Notes: generated from the letters alone by a model not told the origin. DNA of 64,000 nucleotides from Neisseria subflava (GCF_024205745.1 NZ_CP073117.1:1054001-1118000), one strand, 5' to 3'; shown: positions 43,826 through 53,818, numbered from the stretch's first letter. Program-made: numbers and translations.

Positions 43826-44338
43826 TTATGCGTTTGTTTCGTGGTCTTGCAGGATTTTTTGATAGACGGGGTCGGGGAGGTAGCGGCCTATCATGTCGCG
43901 CCAGCCTTGGGGGCCGACCAAGCCTTTGACCATGGTGGAGGACACTTCGGCGATTTCGCGCGGCGGCATCAAGAAGACGGTGGAGATTTCGGGGGCGATG
44001 TCACTGTTGATGTAGCGCATCGAGCGTTCGTATTCGTAGTCGGCGGCGGAACGGATGCCGCGGACGATGAAATTGGCGTTGGCTTCGCGGGCGTAATCGA
44101 CCAAAAAGCGGTTTTCAAACACGCTGATGCGGACGTTGGGGAACGGGTGGGTAATGGCATCGAGCATGGCGCGGCGTTCTTCTATGGTGTAGGTGTTGCG
44201 CTTTTCGGGATTGGTGCCGATGGCGACGATGAGTTCGTCAAAGAGGGATTGGGCTTCCTGTATCATCCACAGGTGGCCGAGGGTGGGAGGGTCGAAGCTG
44301 CCTGCGTACACGGCACGGCGCGGAGTGGTCGTGGTCAT
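43826..44338 (-). CDS. coaD: phosphopantetheine adenylyltransferase
   Basis: 170 residues. Nucleotidyltransferase motif [15 protein letters not shown] (T/HxGH) and the C-terminal [11 protein letters not shown] (ISST-type motif). Makes dephospho-CoA from 4'-phosphopantetheine. Single gene. Confidence 0.94.
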   Translation of the reverse strand: MTTTTPRRAVYAGSFDPPTLGHLWMIQEAQSLFDELIVAIGTNPEKRNTYTIEERRAMLDAITHPFPNVRISVFENRFLVDYAREANANFIVRGIRSAADYEYERSMRYINSDIAPEISTVFLMPPREIAEVSSTMVKGLVGPQGWRDMIGRYLPDPVYQKILQDHETNA

Positions 44339-44406
44339 TTTGTGTTGGGAATGGGGTTTGTGTGGCGTTCAGGATAGGGGAGTTTGCCGGTGATGTCAAA
44401 AATCAA

Positions 44407-44436
44407 AAAGGCCGTCTGAAATTTCAGACGGCCTTT
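44407..44436. terminator. perfect 30-bp DUS palindrome
   Basis: AAAGGCCGTCTGAAA directly abutting its own complement with no spacer. At the 3' end of the YccA-type gene. Confidence 0.8.
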
Positions 44437-44445
44437 GCGGCTTTA

Positions 44446-45132
44446 TCAGTCGTCACCGCTAATAGAGATGAGGATTCTCAAGAGGCTGCTGAAAATGTTG
44501 TAGATGGAGATGAAGATGGTCAGCGCCGCGCTGATGTGGCTGTCTTCGCCGCCGTCGATAACGGCACGTACCTGCCACATAATCATCAGGGAACTGAAGA
44601 CAACGAAGCCGGCCGCGATAGTTAGGCTCAGGGCAGGGATGTTGAGGAAGATGTTGGCCACAACGGCAATCATGAGCACGATCGCACCGGCACCGAGGAA
44701 GCTGCCGAGTTTGTTCATGTTCATTGTGGTGCGGCGTGCCATGGCGGACATGGTGAAGAATACACCGGCGGTCATGGCGGCGGCCGTACCGACGATTTGC
44801 GCGCCGTTGTTAATCGCTAAGGCGTATTGCAACATAGGGCTGATGGCAAGGCCCATGCCGAAAGTGAAGATCATCAACAGGGCTACGCCGACGTTGCTGT
44901 AACGGTTTTTCTCGATCAGGAAGGTCATGCCGTAGAAGAAGCCGAAGAAGGCGGCCAGGGCAACATAGTATGAACCGAACATGGCGAAAATGTTAAAGCC
45001 TGTTTTGGCGGAAAAGAACGCGCCGGCAACGGCAGGAATGAAAGACAGGCCGAGCAGGCGGTAGGTTTTTTGCAGGACGGTATTTTTGGCAACCGAGCCT
45101 TGCGAGGTATAGTCGTAAACGTCGTTTTGCAT
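44446..45132 (-). CDS. Bax inhibitor-1/YccA family membrane protein
   Basis: 228 residues with seven hydrophobic segments. VLQKTYRLLGLSFIPAVAGA at the N-terminus and a final IFISIYNIFSSLLRIL match the BI-1/YccA family; YccA modulates FtsH proteolysis in E. coli. Single gene. Confidence 0.88.
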   Translation of the reverse strand: MQNDVYDYTSQGSVAKNTVLQKTYRLLGLSFIPAVAGAFFSAKTGFNIFAMFGSYYVALAAFFGFFYGMTFLIEKNRYSNVGVALLMIFTFGMGLAISPMLQYALAINNGAQIVGTAAAMTAGVFFTMSAMARRTTMNMNKLGSFLGAGAIVLMIAVVANIFLNIPALSLTIAAGFVVFSSLMIMWQVRAVIDGGEDSHISAALTIFISIYNIFSSLLRILISISGDD

Positions 45133-45249
45133 GGCGTTTGCTCCAGTGTGGATTGAAAATGAATGAAATTTGGATTTTAACAGAGAATCAGGGGTTTGTA
45201 TGATTTATCTGTTCTATTTGCTTAATATGCGGGGCAATCGGGAATTTTA

Positions 45250-45283
45250 AAGGCCGTCTGAAAATCGGGTTTCAGACGGCCTT
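45250..45283. terminator. inverted DUS terminator of yggX
   Basis: AAGGCCGTCTGAAA and complement, 6-bp loop, directly behind the yggX stop. Confidence 0.8.
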
Positions 45284-45296
45284 GGCTTTTCAATGC

Positions 45297-45572
45297 TTAT
45301 TTAGGCTCTTGCGGAACGTAGCCTTGTACGGCATCTGCGCCGTCGCCGAAGAAGTATTGTTCCATCTGCTGGGCGAGGTATTCGCGCGCGCGCGGATCGG
45401 CAAGGCTCAAGCGGTTTTCGTTAATCAGCATGGTTTGGTGACGAGTCCAAGCCATCCATGCTTCTTGGGAAACGTTTTCAAAAATGCGTTTGCCCAATTC
45501 GTTGGGCAGCGGCGGAAATTTCATGCCTTCGGCTTCTTTGCCGAGTTTGACGCAGTGAACCATACGGGTCAT
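45297..45572 (-). CDS. yggX: Fe(2+)-trafficking protein YggX
   Basis: 91 residues from ATG 45572 ([17 protein letters not shown]). The single conserved Cys7 and the segment [23 protein letters not shown] are the family hallmarks. Protects Fe-S proteins against oxidation and supports iron handling. A longer upstream frame is not supported. Confidence 0.93.
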   Translation of the reverse strand: MTRMVHCVKLGKEAEGMKFPPLPNELGKRIFENVSQEAWMAWTRHQTMLINENRLSLADPRAREYLAQQMEQYFFGDGADAVQGYVPQEPK

Positions 45573-45700
45573 GGCGGTTTCCTTATGTGGGGTTGCAAAG
45601 GTTAGTATTTTAGCCGATTGCACGGATAGGGGAAAGCGTGGGTTTCAGACGGCCTGAAACCTTGCTATGATGGTCTTTTCTGTTTATTCAGGCAAAGACT

Positions 45701-48385
45701 ATGAACCGCCTCGACACCGCCCGCCGCCATTCCCTGTTCCTCGCCCGCAACCTTGATTCCGGCAAACTCAAGCCCGAAGTCTTCCTGCCCATGCTGGATA
45801 AGGTGTTGACCGAAGCGGATTTTCAAGCTTTTGTCGACTGGGACAAAATCTGCGCGGAAGAAAACGAGGAGGAATTGGCGCGGCAGTTGCGCGAGTTGCG
45901 TCGTTATGTGGTGTCGCAGATTATCGTGCGCGATATAAACCGCATCAGCGATTTGAACGAAGTGACCCGCACGATTACGCTGTTTGCTGATTTTGCCGTC
46001 AATACCGCGTTGGACTTTTCATACGCCTATTATCAGGACATGTACGGCACGCCGATCGGGCGTTATACGAAATCGCCGCAACATTTGAGTGTGGTGGCGA
46101 TGGGCAAGGCGGGCGGCTATGAGTTGAACGTGTCTTCCGACATCGATTTGATTTTCATCTATCCCGAATCGGGCGATACCGACGGCAGGCGCGAACGCGG
46201 CAATCAGGAGTTTTTCACCAAAGTCGGGCAGAAACTGATTGCGCTGCTGAACGACATTACCGCTGACGGGCAGGTGTTCCGCGTCGATATGCGGCTGCGG
46301 CCGGACGGCGATTCGGGCGCGTTGGTATTGAGCGAAACCGCGCTGGAGCAATATTTGATTACGCAGGGGCGCGAATGGGAACGCTACGCGTGGTGCAAAG
46401 GCCGCGTGGTCACGCCGTATCCGAACGACATCAAAGCACTGGTGCGTCCCTTTGTGTTCCGCAAATATCTGGATTACAGCGCGTATGAAGCAATGCGCAA
46501 CCTACACCGCCAAATCCGCAGCGAAGTCAGCAAAAAAGGCATGGCAGACAACATCAAACTCGGCGCGGGCGGCATCCGCGAAGTCGAATTCATTGCCCAG
46601 ATTTTCCAAATGATACGCGGCGGCCAAATGCGCGCACTGCAACTGAAAGGCACGCAGGAAACGCTGAAAAAGCTAGCCGAGCTGGGCATCATGCCGTCTG
46701 AAAACGTCGAAACCCTGCTTGCCGCCTACCGCTTCCTGCGCGACGTCGAACACCGCCTGCAATACTGGGATGACCAGCAAACCCAAACCCTGCCTACCTC
46801 GCCCGAACAGCAGCAACTGCTCGCCGAAAGCATGGGTTTCGACAGCTACACCACCTTTTTAGACTGCCTCAATGTTCATCGGAACAAAGTCAATCAGTTG
46901 TTCAACGAAATCTTGAGCGAACCCGAAGAACAAATGCAAAGCAACAGCGAATGGCAATGGGCATGGCAGGAAAAACCCGACGAAGAAGAACGGCTAGGCC
47001 GTCTGAAAGAACACGGGTTCGATGCCGAAACCATCGCCGCAAGGCTCGACCAAATCCGCAACGGCCATAAATACCGCCACCTCTCCGCACACGCCCAGCC
47101 GCGTTTTGACGCCATTGTGCCGTTGTTGGTACAGGCGGCGGCCGAGCAACCCAACCCGACCGATACATTAATGCGGCTGTTTGACTTCCTCGAAAACATC
47201 TGCCGCCGCTCCGCCTATCTCGCCTTCCTCAACGAACATCCGCAAACCTTGGCGCATCTGGCACAAATCATGAGCCAAAGCTCATGGGTGGCGGCATATC
47301 TGAGCAAATATCCGATGCTGCTGGACGAACTCATCAGCGCCCAGCTTTGGGATACAGCGTTTGACTGGCCGGCACTTGCCGCCTCGCTTTCAAACGGCCT
47401 TAAAGCCTGCGGCGGCGACACCGAAGCGCAAATGGACACACTGCGCCATTTCCAACACGCCCAAGTCTTCCGCCTCGCCGTTCAAGACCTTGCCGGATTG
47501 TGGACGGTAGAATCACTTTCCGACCAGCTCTCCGCCCTTGCCGATACCATACTCGCTGCCGCCCTGCCGTGCGCGTGGGCAGACATGCCCAAAAAACACC
47601 GCGACACGCCGCAATTCGCCATCATCGGCTACGGCAAACTGGGCGGTAAAGAGCTCAGCTATTCCTCCGACCTCGACTTGGTCTATCTTTACGACGACCC
47701 GCATCCCGATGCAGGCGACGTGTACAGCCGCCTTGCCCGCCGCCTGACCAACTGGCTTTCCGCCGCCACCGGCGCAGGCAGCCTCTACGAAACCGACCTG
47801 CGCCTGCGCCCCAATGGCGATGCAGGTTTCCTCGCCCACAGCATAGCCGCCTTTGAAAAATACCAGCGCGAAAACGCCTGGACGTGGGAACACCAATCCC
47901 TTACCCGTGCCCGTTTTATCTGCGGCACGCCTGATGTTCAGACGGCCTTTGACCGCATTCGCACCGAAATGCTGACCGCCGAACGCGACCAAACGGTTTT
48001 AGCAGGCGAAATCATCGAAATGCGCGAAAAAATGTTTCCCACCCATCCGCCTGCCGACAGCAACGTCAAATACGCGCGTGGCGGCGTGGTCGATGTCGAA
48101 TTTATCGTCCAATACCTCATCCTTGCCCATGCCCGCCAGTATCCACAACTCTTGGACAACTACGGCAACATCGCCTTGTTGAACATCGCCGCCGACTGCG
48201 GCCTCATCGACAAAACCCTCGCCGAACAAAGCCGCACTGCCTACCGCTTCTACCGCCAGCAGCAACACAACACCAAACTGCGCGACGCCAAAAAAACCGA
48301 AGTGACGGAGGAATTGCTGACCCACTACGGCAACGTGCGAAAACTATGGCAGGAAGTATTCGGAGCAGAAGTGAAGTTCGGATAA
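45701..48385 (+). CDS. glnE: bifunctional glutamine synthetase adenylyltransferase/adenylyl-removing enzyme
   Basis: 894 residues with two nucleotidyltransferase domains: N-terminal GKAGGYELNVSSDIDLIFIYPE (about 130-150) and C-terminal GYGKLGGKELSYSSDLDLVYLYD (about 645-667). Each is followed by a helical GlnE domain (GAGGIREVEFIAQIFQ; RGGVVDVEFIVQYLIL). Adjusts glutamine synthetase activity to nitrogen supply. Complete, stand-alone. Confidence 0.97.
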   Translation: MNRLDTARRHSLFLARNLDSGKLKPEVFLPMLDKVLTEADFQAFVDWDKICAEENEEELARQLRELRRYVVSQIIVRDINRISDLNEVTRTITLFADFAVNTALDFSYAYYQDMYGTPIGRYTKSPQHLSVVAMGKAGGYELNVSSDIDLIFIYPESGDTDGRRERGNQEFFTKVGQKLIALLNDITADGQVFRVDMRLRPDGDSGALVLSETALEQYLITQGREWERYAWCKGRVVTPYPNDIKALVRPFVFRKYLDYSAYEAMRNLHRQIRSEVSKKGMADNIKLGAGGIREVEFIAQIFQMIRGGQMRALQLKGTQETLKKLAELGIMPSENVETLLAAYRFLRDVEHRLQYWDDQQTQTLPTSPEQQQLLAESMGFDSYTTFLDCLNVHRNKVNQLFNEILSEPEEQMQSNSEWQWAWQEKPDEEERLGRLKEHGFDAETIAARLDQIRNGHKYRHLSAHAQPRFDAIVPLLVQAAAEQPNPTDTLMRLFDFLENICRRSAYLAFLNEHPQTLAHLAQIMSQSSWVAAYLSKYPMLLDELISAQLWDTAFDWPALAASLSNGLKACGGDTEAQMDTLRHFQHAQVFRLAVQDLAGLWTVESLSDQLSALADTILAAALPCAWADMPKKHRDTPQFAIIGYGKLGGKELSYSSDLDLVYLYDDPHPDAGDVYSRLARRLTNWLSAATGAGSLYETDLRLRPNGDAGFLAHSIAAFEKYQRENAWTWEHQSLTRARFICGTPDVQTAFDRIRTEMLTAERDQTVLAGEIIEMREKMFPTHPPADSNVKYARGGVVDVEFIVQYLILAHARQYPQLLDNYGNIALLNIAADCGLIDKTLAEQSRTAYRFYRQQQHNTKLRDAKKTEVTEELLTHYGNVRKLWQEVFGAEVKFG

Positions 48386-48502
48386 GCAGGCGGACGTATT
48401 CAGCGTCAAAAGCTGCACGGCAACACAATTTACCGCCACAACAAACGCGCTTTAAAAGGCATACTTTCGGATATAAAAAGTACTGTTTTGCGAAGATATA
48501 AA

Positions 48503-48534
48503 AAAGGCCGTCTGAAACTTTTCAGACGGCCTTT
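48503..48534. terminator. bidirectional inverted DUS terminator
   Basis: A 15-bp stem, AAAGGCCGTCTGAAA and complement, two-base loop, between convergent glnE and the 73-residue gene. Confidence 0.8.
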
Positions 48535-48542
48535 CATATTAT

Positions 48543-48764
48543 TTATTCTTCTTCCGGTTCAGCTTCTGCCTCTGCAGGTTTTTCAAGGAAATTGCCTGCC
48601 AACCACAGTAAAGCGCCGCCGCCTGTAATGCCTGCTTTAATCCACATGGCGGTATCTTCGCCCCATTCGTAAATCCAGGCCAAGACTTTGGGGACGGCGT
48701 TCATATAATTCAAACCGAATGCCAATACGCCGAGGATAAATAAAGTACTGCCCAAGCTTTTCAT
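48543..48764 (-). CDS. small two-helix membrane protein
   Basis: 73 residues: MKSLGSTLFILGVLAFGLNY, a polar stretch with EWGEDTAMW, a second helix AGITGGGALLWLAGNFL, and an acidic tail (EAEAEPEEE). Ribosome site AAGGAATAAAA before ATG 48764. Function unknown. Confidence 0.7.
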   Translation of the reverse strand: MKSLGSTLFILGVLAFGLNYMNAVPKVLAWIYEWGEDTAMWIKAGITGGGALLWLAGNFLEKPAEAEAEPEEE

Positions 48765-49086
48765 TTTTATTCCTTATAAAATCAAATATATGCATCAAAA
48801 CAATTTAATAAATGCAGTGATGCCGAGTGAATGAATGTGTCAAGAAATGCCATTATATTCGGTTTTATGTAAAGAAGATATTTTTATCAAAGCTGATTGG
48901 CAGTCTGAGGCGATGGGGAACTGCTTGCAGAGAGAGGAATTCCGTCTGTTTGTTTATAAGTTATCGGCTTGGCCTGGGCAGTCATGATATGCAAAAACTG
49001 TTCTCATTTTGTGTCGATATTGTGATAAAGCAAAACAAGTTCTAAAATATGCAGTTCATTTTCATATTAAAAACAAGGAGAAACTG
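48765..49086. other. intergenic region upstream of the ThiO-like gene
   Basis: About 320 bp, AT-rich, between divergent genes. I see no hairpin of note, no DUS and no TPP riboswitch motif, although the downstream gene is thiamine-related. Confidence 0.5.
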
Positions 49087-50181
49087 ATGTCTAAGATTGC
49101 GGTACTCGGCGGCGGCCTTTCCGGTCGCCTTATTGCATTCCAATTGGCGGAGCAGGGCGTAGCGGTAGAGTTGTTTGAGAAAGGCGAACGTAACGGCGCA
49201 CAAGCCGCAGCCTATGTTGCCGCCGCCATGCTGGCGCCTTCTTCCGAGGCGGTGGAGGCAACGCCTGAAGTCATCCGTTTGGGCAGGCAGAGTTTCGCGC
49301 TGTGGCGCGGTATTTTAGGCCGTCTGAATACGCCGGTGATGATGCAGGAAAAAGGCAGCCTGATTGTTTGGCATACGCAGGACAAGCCGCTTTCTGCCGA
49401 GTTCGCGCGGCATTTGAAGCGCGGCGGCGTGCCGGAACACGAAACCATCCGTTGGAACGCGGACGAAATCGCGGCCAATGAGCCGCAACTGGCAGGACGG
49501 TTTTCAGACGGCCTGTATCTGCCGGCGGAAGGGCAGTTGGACGGACGGCAGGTATTGAATGCGCTTGCCGATGCTTTGGAATCAATGAATGTGCCGTGTC
49601 ATTGGTCGTGCGAACGTGAAGTTGAAGATTTGGCAGCGCAATACGATTGGGTCATCGACTGCCGCGGTTATGGTGCAAAGAGCGCGTGGAACAGGCCGTC
49701 TGAAAGCGTTTTACGCGGCATTCGCGGCGAAGTGGCACGCGTTTATGCACCCGAAATCGAGCTGTCCCGCCCCGTGCGCCTGCTGCATCCGCGCTACCCT
49801 TTATACATCGCGCCGAAGGAAAACCATATTTTTGTGATTGGTGCGACCCAAATTGAAAGCGAAAGCCAAGCACCGGCCAGCGTGCGTTCCGGTTTGGAAC
49901 TTTTGTCCGCGCTGTATGCCGTGCATCCGGCATTTGGCGAGGCGAACCTCTTGGAACTGGCCACCGGCCTGCGCCCGACTTTAAACCACCACAACCCCGA
50001 AATCCGCTTCAACCGCGAACGCCGCCTGATTGAAGTCAACGGCCTGTTCCGCCACGGCTTTATGATTTCCCCGGCCGTGACTGGCGCGACCGTGCGTTTG
50101 GCCGGTGCGCTGTTTGCCGGAAGCGACATTCCCGAATACGACGAAACCAGCGGTTTGCCGTATATCCGCGCCGCAAATTGA
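49087..50181 (+). CDS. thiO: FAD-dependent oxidoreductase, glycine oxidase ThiO-like
   Basis: 364 residues from ATG 49087 behind AAGGAG. Dinucleotide-binding IAVLGGGLSGRLIAFQLAEQG with acidic residue at the strand end (VELFEK), DAO-type C-terminus (ATGLRPTLNHHNPEI; GFMISPAVTGATVRLAGALF). ThiO makes dehydroglycine for ThiG. Here it lies 12 kb from thiESG. It could be another amine or amino acid oxidase. Confidence 0.75.
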   Translation: MSKIAVLGGGLSGRLIAFQLAEQGVAVELFEKGERNGAQAAAYVAAAMLAPSSEAVEATPEVIRLGRQSFALWRGILGRLNTPVMMQEKGSLIVWHTQDKPLSAEFARHLKRGGVPEHETIRWNADEIAANEPQLAGRFSDGLYLPAEGQLDGRQVLNALADALESMNVPCHWSCEREVEDLAAQYDWVIDCRGYGAKSAWNRPSESVLRGIRGEVARVYAPEIELSRPVRLLHPRYPLYIAPKENHIFVIGATQIESESQAPASVRSGLELLSALYAVHPAFGEANLLELATGLRPTLNHHNPEIRFNRERRLIEVNGLFRHGFMISPAVTGATVRLAGALFAGSDIPEYDETSGLPYIRAAN

Positions 50182-50340
50182 AGCCGTTGCGGGCGAAGTG
50201 GCTTGAAAATCGGGCAAATTGTTTGTGAAAGACAGCCACAGGCCGTCTGAAAATGATAAAATCGCCGTCAATTCAATTAACCTTGCATCTGAAACCGCAT
50301 CATGCCGTTTCAGATGCCAAACCTATTTAACGATAAGCAC

Positions 50341-52404
50341 ATGACAACCCAAACCCTTTTAATCGAACTTCTCACTGAAGAACTCCCGCCAAAAGCCCTC
50401 AATAATCTGGGCAACCATTTTGCCGCTTCTGTTGCCGAAGGCTTGGAAAAAGCGCAACTGATTGACGGTGCAGCCGAATACACTGCCTACGCTTCTCCGC
50501 GCCGTTTAGCCGTTCAAGTCAAAAACGTGAAAGCCGTTCAAGCTGATCAAAAAATCGTGAAAAAAGGCCCGGCCGTGGCGAATGCCATGAAAGACGGTGC
50601 GCCGACTAAGGCTTTAGAAGGTTTTGCGCGCGGTGCGGGTGCGAAAATCGAAGACCTGACCATCATCAACGACGGCAAGCAAGACGTGTACGCCTACGAA
50701 TACGTCCAAACCGGCAAACCGCTGGGCGAGCTTTTGGAAGACATCATCAATGCCGCAGTGAAAAAACTGCCGATTCCTAAAGTCATGCGTTGGGGCAGCA
50801 GCACATTTACTTTCGTGCGCCCTGTACACAGCCTGATCGTGCTACACGGCGGTGACATCGTAAACGTCAGCGTTTTGGGCCTGAAAAGCGGCAACAAAAC
50901 ATTGGGTCACCGTTTCCTCTCCAGCGGCGAAATCACCATTGAAAACGCCGATAGCTACGCCGCACAAATGCGCGAGCAAGGCAAAGTTGTCGCTTCGTTT
51001 GCCGAACGCAAAGCCGCCATTCAGACGGCCTTGAACGAGCAGGCAGGCCGTCTGAACGCGACCGTTGCCGCCGATGAAGCATTGTTGGACGAAGTGACCG
51101 CATTGGTTGAATGGCCTGTGGTATTGGAAGCCGGTTTTGAAGAACACTTCCTCGCCGTGCCTCAAGAATGCCTGATTCTGACCATGCAGCAAAACCAAAA
51201 ATACTTTCCGCTGCTTGACCAAAACGGCAAACTGATGAACCGCTTCCTGCTGGTGTCCAACCTGCAAACCGAAGACCCGTCACACATCATCCAAGGTAAC
51301 GAACGCGTTTTGCGCGCGCGCCTGTCTGATGCCGAGTTCTTCTACAAACAAGACCAAAAAGCGACTTTGGAAAGCCGCCTGCCGAAATTGTCCAGCGTGG
51401 TTTACCACAACAAAATCGGTTCGCAAGCCGAGCGCATCGAGCGTCTGCAAAGCATTGCCGCCCATATCGCCAAAGCGTTGGGCGCGGATGCCGCCGCAGC
51501 CGAGCGCGCTGCACGTTTGGCCAAAGCCGACTTGGTGACCGAAATGGTCGGCGAGTTCCCAGAATTGCAAGGCACCATGGGCAAATACTATGCCCGCTTG
51601 GACGGCGAAACCGAAGAAATCGCCGAAGCCATCGAGCAACACTACCAACCGCGTTTTGCCGGCGACAACCTGCCGAACGGCAAAGTGGCAACCGCCGTTG
51701 CTTTGGCCGACAAACTGGAAACCTTGGTCGGCATTTGGGGCATCGGCCTGATTCCGACCGGCGACAAAGACCCATACGCCCTGCGCCGCTCCGCATTGGG
51801 TATTTTGCGGATGCTGATGCAGTACGGTTTGGACGTAAACGAACTGATTCAGACGACCTTCAACAGCTTCCCGCAAGGTTTGCTCAACGAGAAAACGCCG
51901 TCTGAAACCGCCGATTTCATGCAGGCGCGTTTGGCCGTGTTGCTGCAAAACGATTATCCGCAAGACATCGTTGCCGCCGTATTGGCGAAACAGCCGCGCC
52001 GTTTGGACGACGTATTGGCCAAACTGCAGGCCGTTGCTGCGTTCAAACAGCTGCCTGAAGCCGCCGCATTGGCCGCAGCCAACAAACGTGTGCAAAACCT
52101 GTTGAAAAAAGCCGATGCCGAGTTGGGCAAGGTTAACGAAAGCCTGCTGCAACAGGACGAAGAAAAAGCCCTGTACGCCGCCGCGCAAGGTTTGCAGCCG
52201 AAAATCTCCGCCGCCGTTGCCGAAGGCAATTTCCAAACTGCTTTGTCCGAGCTGGCTTCCGTCAAACCGCAAGTCGACGCATTCTTCGACGGCGTGATGG
52301 TGATGGCCGAAGATGCCGCCGTGAAACAAAACCGTTTGAACTTGCTGAACCGCTTGGCAGAACAAATGAACGCAGTTGCCGACATTGCGCTCTTGAGCGA
52401 GTAA
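50341..52404 (+). CDS. glyS: glycyl-tRNA synthetase beta subunit
   Basis: 687 residues from ATG 50341. LLIELLTEELPPKAL at the start, SSTFTFVRPVHSLIVLH and the C-terminal helical/anticodon-binding part FDGVMVMAEDAAVKQNRLNLL are typical. Part of the alpha2-beta2 enzyme; the alpha gene glyQ is usually adjacent but is not in this window. A DUS lies inside at about 51046. Confidence 0.96.
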   Translation: MTTQTLLIELLTEELPPKALNNLGNHFAASVAEGLEKAQLIDGAAEYTAYASPRRLAVQVKNVKAVQADQKIVKKGPAVANAMKDGAPTKALEGFARGAGAKIEDLTIINDGKQDVYAYEYVQTGKPLGELLEDIINAAVKKLPIPKVMRWGSSTFTFVRPVHSLIVLHGGDIVNVSVLGLKSGNKTLGHRFLSSGEITIENADSYAAQMREQGKVVASFAERKAAIQTALNEQAGRLNATVAADEALLDEVTALVEWPVVLEAGFEEHFLAVPQECLILTMQQNQKYFPLLDQNGKLMNRFLLVSNLQTEDPSHIIQGNERVLRARLSDAEFFYKQDQKATLESRLPKLSSVVYHNKIGSQAERIERLQSIAAHIAKALGADAAAAERAARLAKADLVTEMVGEFPELQGTMGKYYARLDGETEEIAEAIEQHYQPRFAGDNLPNGKVATAVALADKLETLVGIWGIGLIPTGDKDPYALRRSALGILRMLMQYGLDVNELIQTTFNSFPQGLLNEKTPSETADFMQARLAVLLQNDYPQDIVAAVLAKQPRRLDDVLAKLQAVAAFKQLPEAAALAAANKRVQNLLKKADAELGKVNESLLQQDEEKALYAAAQGLQPKISAAVAEGNFQTALSELASVKPQVDAFFDGVMVMAEDAAVKQNRLNLLNRLAEQMNAVADIALLSE

Positions 52405-52426
52405 GGCCGCGTTTCAGTTGACCCTT

Positions 52427-52466
52427 TTTTCAGGCTGCCCGATGTTTCAGGCAGCCTGAAGTTTTT
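52427..52466 (+). terminator. glyS terminator built from Kingella-type uptake sequences
   Basis: TTCAGGCTGCCC (52429-52440) faces AGGCAGCCTGAA (52449-52460), followed by GTTTTTC. The right arm is exactly the uptake sequence reported for Kingella, not the AG-DUS used elsewhere here. Confidence 0.7.
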
Positions 52467-52566
52467 CGGGCGTATCCCTTGCGTGGCGTTCAAGGGTATA
52501 ATTCGGCAGATTTGTCGCACGACAAATCGCGCACATAAACAATTTCCCACATTCAAGAGGCAGATT

Positions 52567-53646
52567 ATGAATATCCCAGCCATCCGAACCGCACTCGATG
52601 CCGTATTGATTCCCCATACAATGCGCACCTTAGGCAGCGAAAAAGCCGTTACACTCCTTGAAGAGCGTTCAGACGGCCTGCATATCGGCCTGAAATTCGC
52701 GTTCCCAGTTGCCCATATTGCCGCAGACATTGCCAACGCCCTCCAAGAAGCCGTCATGGCACATACCGGCGACACGCATATCCACTTAAGTATCGATACC
52801 GAAATCGGTACGCACAAAGTCCAACCCGGCGTGGCAACCATCAAAGGCGTGAAAAACATTATTGCCGTTGCATCGGGTAAAGGCGGTGTTGGCAAATCAA
52901 CGACCACTGCCAACCTTGCCACCGCAATGGCCAGAATGGGCGCGCGCGTCGGCGTACTCGATGCCGACCTGTACGGCCCAAGCCAGCCCACCATGCTCGG
53001 CGTACAAGACCGCAAACCCGACCAACAAAACAAAAAACTGATTCCCGTTGAGGCCGAAAGCGGTATTCAAGTGATGTCCATCGGTTTCCTGGTCGATACC
53101 GACCAAGCCGTCGTTTGGCGCGGCCCGATGGTCAGCCAAGCCCTGCAACAACTGATGTTCCAAAGCGAATGGGACAATGTTGACTATCTCTTCATCGACC
53201 TGCCGCCCGGTACCGGCGATATCCAATTGACCCTGTCACAAAAAATCCCCGTGACCGGCTCCGTTGTCGTCACCACGCCGCAAGACATCGCCCTGATTGA
53301 TGCACGCAAAGCCGTGGATATGTTCAACAAAGTCAATATCCCGATTTTGGGCGTTTTGGAAAACATGTCTGTCCATATCTGCTCCAACTGCGGCCATGCC
53401 GAAGCAATCTTTGGCGCAGAAGGCGGTAAAAACCTGGCAGAGCGTTTGAACGTACCGTTGCTCGGCCAGCTCCCGTTGAGCCTGCCTGTACGCGAAGCCA
53501 TGGACAGCGGCACATCTTCGGCCTTGTTTGAAAACAACCAAACCATCGCCGACATCTACACCGAAGCCGCCTTCCAAATCGCGCTGGCCATTGCAGATAA
53601 AGGCAAAGACTTCAGCAGCCGCTTCCCGAAAATCGTTGTCGAATAA
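52567..53646 (+). CDS. apbC: iron-sulfur cluster carrier protein ApbC (Mrp)
   Basis: 359 residues from ATG 52567 behind AAGAGGCAG. An N-terminal MIP18-like domain (about 1-80), then the deviant Walker A GKGGVGKSTT, FIDLPPGTGD (switch) and the CxxC ICSNCG. Assembles and delivers Fe-S clusters; might serve Fe-S enzymes such as DndC indirectly. Single gene. Confidence 0.93.
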   Translation: MNIPAIRTALDAVLIPHTMRTLGSEKAVTLLEERSDGLHIGLKFAFPVAHIAADIANALQEAVMAHTGDTHIHLSIDTEIGTHKVQPGVATIKGVKNIIAVASGKGGVGKSTTTANLATAMARMGARVGVLDADLYGPSQPTMLGVQDRKPDQQNKKLIPVEAESGIQVMSIGFLVDTDQAVVWRGPMVSQALQQLMFQSEWDNVDYLFIDLPPGTGDIQLTLSQKIPVTGSVVVTTPQDIALIDARKAVDMFNKVNIPILGVLENMSVHICSNCGHAEAIFGAEGGKNLAERLNVPLLGQLPLSLPVREAMDSGTSSALFENNQTIADIYTEAAFQIALAIADKGKDFSSRFPKIVVE

Positions 53647-53664
53647 AAAAGTTTCAAAAAGGTG

Positions 53665-53693
53665 TTGACAGCTGTGTGCCCCATCTCTATAAT
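53665..53693 (+). promoter_or_regulatory. consensus promoter of tRNA-Lys
   Basis: Perfect -35 TTGACA (53665-53670), 17-bp spacer, perfect -10 TATAAT (53688-53693), then GC-rich start region, 12 bp before the tRNA. Confidence 0.92.
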
Positions 53694-53705
53694 GCACAGC
53701 TTATC

Positions 53706-53781
53706 GGGTCGTTAGCTCAGTCGGTAGAGCAGCGGACTTTTAATCCGTTGGTCGAGCGTTCGAATCGCTCACGACCCACCA
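53706..53781 (+). tRNA. tRNA-Lys (TTT)
   Basis: 76 nt with encoded CCA. Acceptor GGGTCGT pairs ACGACCC, D loop AGCTCAGTCGGTAGAGC, anticodon loop CTTTTAA with anticodon TTT, T loop GTTCGAATC. Confidence 0.97.
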
Positions 53782-53787
53782 AATATA

Positions 53788-53818
53788 AAAACCTGCTTTG
53801 AAAAAAGCAGGTTTTTTT
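53788..53818 (+). terminator. intrinsic terminator of tRNA-Lys
   Basis: AACCTGCTTT and AAAGCAGGTT with loop GAAA, then a T-run. Confidence 0.9.

Noticed and set aside
51280-52365. 361-codon minus-strand frame opposite glyS
   Set aside because: Gln/Phe-rich antisense shadow without support.
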